From contig JAAUZS010000011.1 of the NCBI GenBank assembly GCA_014804495.1, positions 1-7,643 of the forward strand: a DNA stretch of 7,643 nt, written 5' to 3'. Under the pieces are notes generated by a model. It had not been told where the DNA came from, did no database searches, and was given only the letters and a program-made list of their open reading frames with translations. A program made the position numbers and the translations under genes. Shown here piece after piece: positions 1 to 6,821 of this stretch (its first letter is position 1; each line of letters opens with the position of its first letter). The DNA comes from Lachnospiraceae bacterium. Lineage in GTDB: Bacteria; Bacillota; Clostridia; Lachnospirales; Lachnospiraceae.

Positions 1-87
1 CATAAATGTATTTTATATATATTTTGTAAATTATGTTTTGAAAAATAAATTATAACAACATTATATAGTAAAACGTTGATAAAGTAA

Positions 88-134
88 ATGAAAAAATAAA
101 TAGAATTGTCATAGCCTTGTTAGTCCGATATAAT
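88..134 (+). promoter_or_regulatory. Sigma-A-type promoter with A-rich upstream tract
   Basis: A -35 hexamer TTGTCA (106-111) is followed after exactly 17 bp by a perfect -10 hexamer TATAAT (129-134), so transcription should begin near position 141. The bases just upstream of the -35 (about 88-102) are an A-rich tract resembling an UP element. The start codon at 178 would then have a leader of roughly 37 nt carrying the binding site GGAGAG (165-170). The rest of 1-105 is very AT-rich and shows no gene, hairpin terminator or RNA that I can recognise. The hexamers and spacing are seen directly; activity is inferred. Confidence 0.75.
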
Positions 135-177
135 AATATGGTAATCCAAGGAATAGAATCAGACGGAGAGATACAAA

Positions 178-921
178 ATGGATAAGGAAGCATTTGAACA
201 GGCGAAGGTAAAAGTCCTGCTGGGACGGTATGAGCAGCATGGTTTTGGAACTTTGCAGGAAAAGAGCGTACATTCGGTGATGAAACTGTATTATGAGCCG
301 AATCCGGACTATCATGAAGTGCCGATTGAAGGATATATTGCGGATATTTATACCGGCAGCCGGATTATAGAGATTCAGAACGGGAATTTCAACCGTCTGC
401 GGGATAAACTGGAAACATTTCTGCCATTATATAAGGTTATGGTAGTATTTCCGATTCCGCACAACCGCTGGCTCGTATGGATGGATAAGCAGAGCGGGGA
501 ACTTTCCCCAAGACGTAAATCCCCGATAAAAGGAAGCATCTACAGTGCCTTCCCGGAATTATATAAAATAAAAAAATACTTAACACACCCCAATCTTTCT
601 TTTGCATTTCCGCTGATTGATATGGATGAATACAGAGTGCGTGACGCAAGAGATAAGGCATGGAAAAAAAGAGGGACACGCTATGACAGAATGCCGCTTG
701 AATTACATGATGAAATCCGCATTGAACGGAAAGAAGATTTCATTCAGGTGATTCCAATAGAGCTTGAAAATTCGTTTACGGTTAAAGAATTTGCAAAAGC
801 CGCACATATTCATAACGAGCTTGCGCAGATAACTCTTCATATTTTGTATAGCATGAAACTTATTGACCGAATTGGTAAACGAGGGCGGGAATATCTGTAT
901 GAGGTTTCAGAGGTTTCCTGA
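178..921 (+). CDS. Uncharacterised protein, possible PD-(D/E)XK-like nuclease fold with C-terminal winged helix
   Basis: I cannot assign a function to this 247-residue soluble protein. It has no signal peptide or membrane segment. Residues 48-70 read as two beta strands carrying an acidic core: E51, D56, then E65-x-Q67. The D56/E65/Q67 spacing equals that of the catalytic residues of the restriction enzymes BglII (D84, E93, Q95) and BstYI, so a PD-(D/E)XK-like fold is plausible but unproven. The following helix (71-82) and strand (86-93) suit that fold. Residues 100-120 contain a basic stretch (RRK at 112-114). Residues 198-245 look like a winged helix-turn-helix ending in a basic wing (GKRGREYLY, 233-241), which suggests nucleic acid binding. 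The start is supported by GGAGAG 7 nt upstream and by a strong promoter. No methyltransferase gene lies beside it, so a classical restriction enzyme is unlikely. Its neighbour is the topoisomerase IV cluster, separated by an 83-bp gap with its own candidate promoter. Confidence 0.85.
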   Translation: MDKEAFEQAKVKVLLGRYEQHGFGTLQEKSVHSVMKLYYEPNPDYHEVPIEGYIADIYTGSRIIEIQNGNFNRLRDKLETFLPLYKVMVVFPIPHNRWLVWMDKQSGELSPRRKSPIKGSIYSAFPELYKIKKYLTHPNLSFAFPLIDMDEYRVRDARDKAWKKRGTRYDRMPLELHDEIRIERKEDFIQVIPIELENSFTVKEFAKAAHIHNELAQITLHILYSMKLIDRIGKRGREYLYEVSEVS

Positions 922-936
922 CAATAATATTCACAC

Positions 937-966
937 TTTACAATTTTTGGATTCCTATGATAAAAT
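937..966 (+). promoter_or_regulatory. Candidate promoter for the topoisomerase IV cluster
   Basis: In the 83-bp gap before parE, TTTACA (937-942, five of six consensus bases) is followed after 18 bp by TAAAAT (961-966, five of six). TGA directly before the -10 gives the extended TGn motif at 958-960. Transcription would start near 973, about 30 nt before the parE ATG, leaving room for the ribosome binding site GAGGG (994-998). No terminator hairpin is visible between the upstream gene and this site, so read-through from the promoter at 106-134 is also possible. A further TATACT at 981-986 lacks a -35 partner. Confidence 0.55.
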
Positions 967-1004
967 GTTCACGAATGCTATATACTGGAAAATGAGGGAT
1001 TAAA

Positions 1005-2927
1005 ATGGCAAAAGAAAGCACATATGACGCTTCGAGCATTACCGTTCTGGAAGGCTTGGAAGCGGTCAGGGTCAGACCGGGTATGTATATCGGAAGCGTT
1101 TCGACTAAAGGTCTGAATCATTTGATATATGAAATAGTAGATAATGCGGTGGACGAGCATCTGGCGGGATATTGCGATACGATTCGTGTCACTTTGGAGG
1201 CTGACGGTTCTGCTACCATAGAGGATAATGGGCGTGGTATTCCCGTAGGTATGCATGAAAAGGGCATAAGCGCCGAACGTCTTGTGTTTACGACCCTCCA
1301 TGCCGGCGGTAAATTTGATAATGAAGCATATAAGACAAGCGGTGGTCTGCATGGCGTAGGTTCATCGGTTGTCAACGCGCTGTCTACATGGCTGCATGTT
1401 CAGGTAAAGACAGGCGGCTGCATCTATGAGGATAAGTATGAGCGCGGCATTCCCGCGATGGAATTAAAGAACGGCTTACTTCCCGTGATCGGAAAGACGA
1501 AAGAAACAGGAACCAAGATAACGTTCCTGCCTGATGATACGATTTTTGACAAAACCAGATTTAAAGAGGATGACGTCAAGAGCCGTCTGCATGAGACCGC
1601 ATACTTAAATCCCAATCTGACTATCATATTTGAAGATAAAAGAAAAGAAGAGCTGGAATGCATAGAATACCATGAACCGGAAGGTATTGTCGGCTTTATT
1701 AAGGATATGAACAAAACCAAGGAAACCATAAGCGAAGTCGTTTATGTTCAAGGAGAATCGGAAAACATCTCCGTAGAGGTGGCTTTTCAGTATGTCAATG
1801 AATTTCATGAAAATGTTCTCGGCTTTTGTAATAATATATACAACGCAGAGGGAGGAACGCATCTGACGGGCTTTAAAACTGCGTTTACCAACATAGTCAA
1901 TACTTATGCCAGGGAATTGAATATACTTAAGGATAAGGATATCAATTTCACGGGTGCGGATGTCAGGAACGGAATGACGGCGGTTGTGTCTATTAAGCAT
2001 CCTGACCCCAGATTTGAAGGGCAGACCAAGACGAAGTTAGATAATCAGGACGCCGCTAAGGTAGTCAGCAAGGTGGCAGGCGATGAAATCGTCAGATATT
2101 TTGACAGGAATCTGGAAGCCTTAAAAAGTATTATCGGCTGTGCCGAGAAAGCTGCAAAGATTCGTAAGGTGGAAGAAAAAGCCAAAACCAATATGCTGAC
2201 AAAGCAGAAGTTTTCCTTTGATTCCAACGGAAAGCTTGCTAACTGCGAATCCAAAGACCCTTCTAAATGCGAAATCTTTATAGTAGAGGGTGATTCTGCG
2301 GGAGGCAGCGCGAAAACCGCAAGGAACCGTATGTTTCAGGCAATTCTGCCGATTCGCGGTAAAATCCTGAATGTAGAGAAGGCGAGCATCGATAAGGTAC
2401 TTGCAAATGCAGAGATTAAGACGATGATATATGCATTCGGATGCGGTTTTTCGGAAGGATACGGAAACGATTTTGATATATCCAAGCTGCGCTATGATAA
2501 GATTATCATAATGGCTGATGCCGACGTGGACGGTGCGCATATTTCCAATCTTTTACTGACTTTATTTTATAGGTTCATGCCGGAGCTTATATATGAGGGG
2601 CATATCTATATTGCGATGCCGCCTCTGTATAAAGCGATGCCGTCCAAGGGAAAAGAAGAATATCTTTATGATGATAAGGCCTTGGAAAAATACCGTAAGA
2701 GCCACAAGGGACCTTTCACTTTGCAGCGCTATAAAGGTTTAGGTGAGATGGATGCGCAGCAACTCTGGGAGACTACATTAGACCCTGAAACCAGAATGTT
2801 AAAACTTGTGGAGATAGAAGACGCACGTATGGCGTCTGAAATGACGGAAATGCTTATGGGAACGGAAGTACCGCCGCGTAAGGAATTTATCTACCGCCAT
2901 GCGCAGGAGGCGGAGTTAGATGTCTGA
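1005..2927 (+). CDS. parE: DNA topoisomerase IV subunit B (type IIA topoisomerase ATPase/Toprim subunit)
   Basis: This is the ATP-binding and Toprim subunit of a type IIA topoisomerase. It powers strand passage together with the A subunit encoded at 3458, acting on the chromosome in the cytoplasm. The GHKL ATPase domain shows E43 and N47 (EIVDNAVDE), D74 (EDNGRGIP), K103 and K110 (HAGGKF, then YK) and the GGLHGVGSSVVNALS nucleotide lid. The transducer domain carries the QTK loop (Q340-T341-K342), whose lysine contacts ATP. The Toprim domain has EGDSAGG (E428-G434) and the metal-binding DADVDG (D505, D507, D509), and a conserved RYKGLGEMD motif lies near the C-terminus. The length of 640 residues is normal for Gram-positive GyrB/ParE and there is no large insertion. 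GAGGG 6 nt upstream supports the start. GyrB and ParE are hard to separate by eye. I favour ParE because the partner A subunit lacks a GyrA box and no dnaA, dnaN or recF gene is present. Its 3' end overlaps the next gene by 8 bp. Confidence 0.93.
   Translation: MAKESTYDASSITVLEGLEAVRVRPGMYIGSVSTKGLNHLIYEIVDNAVDEHLAGYCDTIRVTLEADGSATIEDNGRGIPVGMHEKGISAERLVFTTLHAGGKFDNEAYKTSGGLHGVGSSVVNALSTWLHVQVKTGGCIYEDKYERGIPAMELKNGLLPVIGKTKETGTKITFLPDDTIFDKTRFKEDDVKSRLHETAYLNPNLTIIFEDKRKEELECIEYHEPEGIVGFIKDMNKTKETISEVVYVQGESENISVEVAFQYVNEFHENVLGFCNNIYNAEGGTHLTGFKTAFTNIVNTYARELNILKDKDINFTGADVRNGMTAVVSIKHPDPRFEGQTKTKLDNQDAAKVVSKVAGDEIVRYFDRNLEALKSIIGCAEKAAKIRKVEEKAKTNMLTKQKFSFDSNGKLANCESKDPSKCEIFIVEGDSAGGSAKTARNRMFQAILPIRGKILNVEKASIDKVLANAEIKTMIYAFGCGFSEGYGNDFDISKLRYDKIIIMADADVDGAHISNLLLTLFYRFMPELIYEGHIYIAMPPLYKAMPSKGKEEYLYDDKALEKYRKSHKGPFTLQRYKGLGEMDAQQLWETTLDPETRMLKLVEIEDARMASEMTEMLMGTEVPPRKEFIYRHAQEAELDV
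2905..2927 (+). promoter_or_regulatory. Internal Shine-Dalgarno and overlapping stop/start coupling parE to the next gene
   Basis: A consensus AGGAGG (2905-2910) lies inside the last parE codons, 9 nt before an ATG at 2920. The parE stop codon TGA (2925-2927) falls just after that ATG, giving an 8-bp overlap in a different frame. This geometry decides the start of the membrane-protein gene and implies translational coupling of the two genes. Confidence 0.8.
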
Positions 2928-3429
2928 CGGAAGGAAAAACCGCGGATGGAAAACTGCTATATGGATTTTTCTGCTTATTTTTATTGTGTTATCTCCCGGA
3001 CTTGGGATATTCATAGATGTTAATTATTTATTTCCGCCAAACCCGGATGCTCATGGGCATGGGATACCGGTATTTACCATTCTGCTTCCGATGTTAGCAA
3101 TAGGCATAGCGTTACTCATACTTTTCATAATGGCGGTTTGCGCGATATGGAAATCGGTATTCTTAAAGGGAAAACGTTATGAGTACATCAAATCATTTTG
3201 GAAATACAGTTGTGAAAAAGAACCCGTTTTAACATTGCATGAAATTAATCTAAATGAAGGTCGTCAGGGCGTAAGATGCATACAAATCTATAGAGGCGGG
3301 CATAAGGAATGTTTCATGAATAAAGGCATATATGACCCGGTTCCGACAGTAGAAGCCATTAATGCTTTAGGTAATTACACGGCATATCTGATAACTGAAC
3401 AGGAGTTTAATGATATATGGAACAGTTAA
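2920..3429 (+). CDS. Small membrane protein of unknown function between parE and parC
   Basis: I do not recognise a family for this 169-residue protein. A basic N-terminus (RKNRGWK, 5-11) precedes a first hydrophobic helix at about 12-32. A short loop (33-49, containing HGHG at 45-48) leads to a second long helix at about 50-77, then a basic KSVFLKGKR stretch (78-86). By the positive-inside rule both ends should face the cytoplasm, leaving a soluble C-terminal domain of about 85 residues (86-169) with mixed alpha/beta character and two cysteines (C120, C131). The gene starts inside parE with its own AGGAGG, and only 28 bp separate it from parC, so it should be made with both topoisomerase subunits. 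No motif ties it to topology, and co-location may be incidental. The reading frame is intact and shows no sign of decay. Confidence 0.85.
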   Translation: MSDGRKNRGWKTAIWIFLLIFIVLSPGLGIFIDVNYLFPPNPDAHGHGIPVFTILLPMLAIGIALLILFIMAVCAIWKSVFLKGKRYEYIKSFWKYSCEKEPVLTLHEINLNEGRQGVRCIQIYRGGHKECFMNKGIYDPVPTVEAINALGNYTAYLITEQEFNDIWNS

Positions 3430-3457
3430 AGATATGCTTCAAAGATAGGAGATTTTT

Positions 3458-5695
3458 ATGGACGACAGAATTATAAAAACGGAATACTCCGATGTAATGC
3501 AGAAATCTTTTATAGACTATGCGATGAGCGTTATTATCGCAAGAGCGCTGCCCGATGTCAGAGACGGACTTAAGCCAGTACAGCGTAGAACCCTCTATGA
3601 TATGTATGAGCTTGGCATACGTTATGACAGGCCGTACCGTAAATCGGCGCGTATAGTCGGCGATACCATGGGTAAGTATCATCCGCACGGCGACAGCTCC
3701 ATTTATGATGCGCTTGTGGTTATGACGCAGGACTTTAAAAAAGGACTGCCGCTTATTGACGGACACGGAAATTTCGGAAATATTGAGGGCGATGGTGCCG
3801 CTGCCATGCGTTATACGGAAGCAAGGCTTGAGAAGATTACTCAGGAAGCTTTTCTTGCTGATTTGGATAAGGATGTGGTGGATTTTCAGCCCAACTTTGA
3901 CGAGACAGAGAAAGAACCGAGCGTGCTTCCCGTAAAAATTCCTAATCTGCTGATAAACGGTTCGGAAGGCATTGCAGTCGGTATGGCTACGAATATACCT
4001 CCGCACAATCTGACCGAAGTAGTCAATGCAACAAAAGCCTATATGCAGAATGAGAATATTACCACTAAGGAACTTATGCGCTATGTAAAAGGACCGGATT
4101 TCCCGACGGGGGGAATCGTTGTCAATAAAGATGATCTATTGGAAATATACGAAACCGGAATGGGTAAAATCAAAATCCGCGGTAAAGTGGAAGTGGAGAA
4201 GGCAAAAGGCGGGCATATAAATCTGGTTATTACGGAAATACCATATACGATGATAGGCGTCAATATAGGCAAATTCCTGATGGACGTTGCGGCATTGGCA
4301 GAGACAAAGAAGACACAGGATATAGTAGATATTACAAACCAGTCATCGAAGGAAGGTATCCGTATAGTAATTGAACTGCGTAAGGATACTGACGTAGAGA
4401 ATTTCAAGAATCTGCTTTATAAAAAGACAAGGCTTGAAGATACTTTCGGCGTTAATATGCTGGCTATTGCAAACGGCAGACCGGAAACGATGGGTCTTAA
4501 GCAGGTAATAAAGGCAAGCGTGGATTTCCAGTTTGAATTAACTACCAGAAAATATAAGAACCTGTTAGAGAAGGAACTGGAGAAAAAAGAGATTCAGGAA
4601 GGGCTGATAAAAGCCTGCAATGTAATAGATTTAATTATAGAGATTCTTCGCGGTTCAAGGGACAGGAATATGGCGAAGGCATGTCTTGTCGAAGGAAAGA
4701 CAGACGATATCAAATTTAAGTCTAAAGAGTCAAAAATCATGGCAGCCCAGCTTATGTTTACTGAAAAACAGGCAAACGCCATTTTGGAAATGCGCTTATA
4801 TAAGCTGATTGGTCTTGAACTAGAGGCTCTTATAAACGAGCATGAGGATACAATGGCAAATATTTACCGCTATGAAGATATTTTAGCAAGGCGTGATTCC
4901 ATGGCACAGGTCATTATCAATGAGCTTGACGCGATTAAGGATGCTTACGGCAGAAAGCGCAGAACGGAAATCACCAATGCCGAAGAAGCGGTTTATATAG
5001 AGAAAAAGGCTGAAGAGATGGATATCATATTTATGATGGACAGATTCGGATATGCCAGAACTATTGATATGCAGACATACGAGAGGAATAAAGACACGGT
5101 TATTTCCGAGAACAAGTATGTATTCCAATGCAAAAATACGGGAAAGGTCTGTCTGTTCACTAATATGGGACAGCTTCATACGATTAAAGTGTCAGACATT
5201 CCGTTTGGTAAGTTAAGAGATAAGGGAGTACCAATCGATAATATCAGTAATTATGATTCGTCTAAGGAGAGTGTCGTTTACGTAGCGAGTCAGACTGACT
5301 TGAACCTGTACAGGATGATTTTCGCGACGAAATATGCAATGCTGAAGGTCGTTGACGGCGGAGAGTTTGATGTGGCAAAAAGGACCGTGGCGGCGACGAA
5401 GCTTGCAGACGGTGATGAAGTAGTAAGCGTTGTGGCTCTTAAGGAACAAAGTAATATCATATTACAATCAAAGGACGGATTCTTCTTAAGATTTCCAATA
5501 GCTGATATTCCTGAAAAGAAGAAAGTCGCCATAGGCGTGCGCGGAATGAAACTGGGTGCAAATGATAATCTGGAAGAGGTTTATTATACGCGGAATACTG
5601 ACGAAACTTCTATAGAGTACCATAGCAAAACAGTTGAGCTTAATAAGCTGAAACTCGGAAGCAGGGACAGCAAAGGAACTAAAATACGCGTTTGA
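3458..5695 (+). CDS. parC: DNA topoisomerase IV subunit A (DNA-cleaving subunit)
   Basis: This is the breakage-reunion subunit of a type IIA topoisomerase, forming an A2B2 enzyme with the product of 1005-2927. Topoisomerase IV mainly decatenates daughter chromosomes. The catalytic pair is R118-Y119 within AAAMRYTEARL. The helix-turn-helix is KYHPHGDSSIYD, and the DNA-bending isoleucine is I172 in GSEGIAVGMATNIPPHN. The quinolone-determining positions carry S80 and D84, the usual susceptible-type residues. Residues up to about 490 form the winged helix, tower and coiled-coil gate. Residues about 495-740 form a beta-pinwheel C-terminal domain, with a blade motif GVRGMKLG at 693-700. Where gyrase would carry the GyrA box (QRRGGKG in E. 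coli), this protein has ERNKDTV (542-548). That loss and the total of 745 residues, near the 752 of E. coli ParC, favour ParC over GyrA. AGGAG (3447-3451) 6 nt upstream sets the start. rsmD follows after 10 bp. Confidence 0.93.
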   Translation: MDDRIIKTEYSDVMQKSFIDYAMSVIIARALPDVRDGLKPVQRRTLYDMYELGIRYDRPYRKSARIVGDTMGKYHPHGDSSIYDALVVMTQDFKKGLPLIDGHGNFGNIEGDGAAAMRYTEARLEKITQEAFLADLDKDVVDFQPNFDETEKEPSVLPVKIPNLLINGSEGIAVGMATNIPPHNLTEVVNATKAYMQNENITTKELMRYVKGPDFPTGGIVVNKDDLLEIYETGMGKIKIRGKVEVEKAKGGHINLVITEIPYTMIGVNIGKFLMDVAALAETKKTQDIVDITNQSSKEGIRIVIELRKDTDVENFKNLLYKKTRLEDTFGVNMLAIANGRPETMGLKQVIKASVDFQFELTTRKYKNLLEKELEKKEIQEGLIKACNVIDLIIEILRGSRDRNMAKACLVEGKTDDIKFKSKESKIMAAQLMFTEKQANAILEMRLYKLIGLELEALINEHEDTMANIYRYEDILARRDSMAQVIINELDAIKDAYGRKRRTEITNAEEAVYIEKKAEEMDIIFMMDRFGYARTIDMQTYERNKDTVISENKYVFQCKNTGKVCLFTNMGQLHTIKVSDIPFGKLRDKGVPIDNISNYDSSKESVVYVASQTDLNLYRMIFATKYAMLKVVDGGEFDVAKRTVAATKLADGDEVVSVVALKEQSNIILQSKDGFFLRFPIADIPEKKKVAIGVRGMKLGANDNLEEVYYTRNTDETSIEYHSKTVELNKLKLGSRDSKGTKIRV

Positions 5696-5705
5696 GGGTA
5701 TAATT

Positions 5706-6257
5706 ATGCGAGTAATAGCAGGAAGGGCAAGAAGCCTTAGATTGAAAACACCTGAAGGATTAGATACCAGACCGACCACCGACCGTATTAAAGAGACTCT
5801 GTTTAATATGCTGCAGCCATATTTACAGGGAGCGGTTTTTATTGATTTATTCAGCGGAAGCGGCGGCATTGGCATTGAAGCGCTGAGCAGAGGGGCAGAG
5901 AGGGCATATTTTGTCGAACTTCATAAAGATGCAATTGCCTGCATTCTTGACAATCTGAAATTTACAAGATTTACTGAGAATGCGACGGTACTTAAGCAGG
6001 ATGCCCTTGTTGCAATATGTGGCATACACGAAAAAGAAGCAGATGTCATTTTTATGGATCCGCCATATGGACAGGAATATGAAAAACGTGTTCTGGAACG
6101 ATTAAGAGATATGCCTTATGTTACGGAAAATACCTTAATTGTAGTAGAAGCTCTTCTTGAAACCGACTTTTCATATGCAGAGTCGCTTGGTTATGTCATC
6201 ACTAAGGAAAAATGCTATAAGACCAATAAACATGTGTTTCTGAAAAAATACTATTAA
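5706..6257 (+). CDS. rsmD: 16S rRNA (guanine(966)-N2)-methyltransferase
   Basis: The enzyme transfers a methyl group from S-adenosylmethionine to N2 of G966 (E. coli numbering) of 16S rRNA, near the P site, during small-subunit assembly in the cytoplasm. The 183-residue protein has the typical length. The family start MRVIAGRARSLRLKTP is followed by the TRPTTDRIKETLFNML stretch (21-36), then the Rossmann-type SAM-binding loop DLFSGSGGIGIEALSRGA (47-64). The catalytic motif IV, DPPYG, is at 118-122 and is characteristic of N2-guanine and N6-adenine methyltransferases. The binding site GAGGG (5694-5698) overlaps the parC stop codon, and the ATG lies 10 bp after that stop, so translation probably follows parC on the same message. 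In Bacillus the homologue ylbH also precedes coaD. Confidence 0.93.
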   Translation: MRVIAGRARSLRLKTPEGLDTRPTTDRIKETLFNMLQPYLQGAVFIDLFSGSGGIGIEALSRGAERAYFVELHKDAIACILDNLKFTRFTENATVLKQDALVAICGIHEKEADVIFMDPPYGQEYEKRVLERLRDMPYVTENTLIVVEALLETDFSYAESLGYVITKEKCYKTNKHVFLKKYY

Positions 6258-6292
6258 TTTTGATTTTTTTTAAAATTAATAAAGACTTTTTT
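6253..6292 (+). terminator. AT-only inverted repeat with downstream T-run, weak candidate terminator
   Basis: Arms ATTAATTTT (6253-6261) and AAAATTAAT (6272-6280) are perfectly complementary around a 10-nt T-rich loop, and a run of six T follows at 6287-6292. The left arm includes the rsmD stop codon. With no G-C pair in the 9-bp stem the hairpin is weak, so it may only attenuate transcription or be an effect of the AT-rich spacer. The geometry is seen directly; function is inferred. Confidence 0.3.
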
Positions 6293-6299
6293 GACAAAT

Positions 6300-6308
6300 T
6301 GATATAAT
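6300..6308 (+). promoter_or_regulatory. Extended -10 promoter element upstream of coaD
   Basis: TGATATAAT (6300-6308) is a perfect extended -10 (TGn followed by TATAAT). Extended -10 promoters can work without a good -35, and none is visible at the right distance: around 6280-6286 the sequence is only AAAGAC-like. Transcription should begin near 6315, inside the ribosome binding site GGGAG (6314-6318). A perfect TTGACA at 6291-6296 lies only 6 bp before the -10 and cannot act with it. Confidence 0.5.
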
Positions 6309-6324
6309 ATAAAGGGAGATATAT

Positions 6325-6813
6325 ATGAAATCAGCAATTTACCCCGGTAGTTTTGACCCTGTTACATACGGACATTTGGATGTAATCAAAAGAGCATCGG
6401 AAATTTTTGATGAATTAATAGTAAGTGTGTTGAATAATAACGTAAAGACTCCATTGTTTTCTGTGGAAGAACGTGTTAGAATGTTAGTAGAAGCGACAAA
6501 AGATATTCCTAATGTAACGGTAGATTCTTTCAGCGGCCTTTTGATTGATTATGCGAAGCGTAAAGGGGTACATGTGGCAATCAGGGGTTTGCGTGCAATT
6601 ACGGATTTTGAATATGAACTGCAGATTGCACAGACCAACAGGAAGCTTTCAGGCGGGGATCTGGATACCATGTTCTTAACCACAAGCCTTGAATATGCCT
6701 ATTTAAGCTCCTCAAGCGTCAAAGAAATTGCCAGCTTTAACGGAGACATATCACAATGTGTTCCGGATTTTGTAGGAAAATTAATATATGAAAAATATGG
6801 TCATACAAGATAG
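6325..6813 (+). CDS. coaD: Phosphopantetheine adenylyltransferase
   Basis: This cytoplasmic enzyme catalyses the fourth step of coenzyme A synthesis from pantothenate: ATP plus 4'-phosphopantetheine gives dephospho-CoA and pyrophosphate. It belongs to the nucleotidyltransferase superfamily with the T/HxGH signature, seen here as [13 protein letters not shown] with T14 and H17. Other family positions are K41, the IRGLR segment with R87 and R90, and the SSSSVKE motif (128-134), equivalent to ISSSxVKE, which binds ATP phosphates. The length of 162 residues is normal for the family. GGGAG (6314-6318) 6 nt upstream supports the start. The gene follows rsmD after 67 bp containing an extended -10 element, so it probably has its own transcription start in addition to read-through. 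Its stop codon TAG overlaps the AGGAG of the next gene, so the two are likely translated from one message. Confidence 0.96.
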   Translation: MKSAIYPGSFDPVTYGHLDVIKRASEIFDELIVSVLNNNVKTPLFSVEERVRMLVEATKDIPNVTVDSFSGLLIDYAKRKGVHVAIRGLRAITDFEYELQIAQTNRKLSGGDLDTMFLTTSLEYAYLSSSSVKEIASFNGDISQCVPDFVGKLIYEKYGHTR

Positions 6814-6821
6814 GAGTAATA

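Noticed and set aside
1..105. AT-rich leader region as a possible replication origin or RNA gene
   Set aside because: No repeated DnaA-box-like motif, stable hairpin or conserved RNA element could be found; it looks like an ordinary AT-rich intergenic region.
109..315. Minus-strand open frame across the promoter and start of the first gene
   Set aside because: It overlaps a strong plus-strand promoter and ribosome binding site and has low-complexity hydrophobic content with no family resemblance.
981..986. TATACT as a second -10 before parE
   Set aside because: The sequence about 17 bp upstream (958-963) bears no resemblance to a -35, and the element would leave a leader of under 15 nt.
3407..4006. 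Long open frame of 199 codons on the minus strand
   Set aside because: It lies antisense to the conserved N-terminal domain of parC, has no recognisable motif, and is explained by the codon use of the gene opposite.
178..6257. Restriction-modification system formed by the nuclease-like protein and the methyltransferase
   Set aside because: The only methyltransferase is RsmD, a conserved rRNA enzyme about 4.8 kb away; no DNA methyltransferase or specificity gene is present.
6291..6308. TTGACA plus TATAAT read as a single classical promoter for coaD
   Set aside because: The spacer is only 6 bp where about 17 is needed; only the extended -10 reading is tenable.
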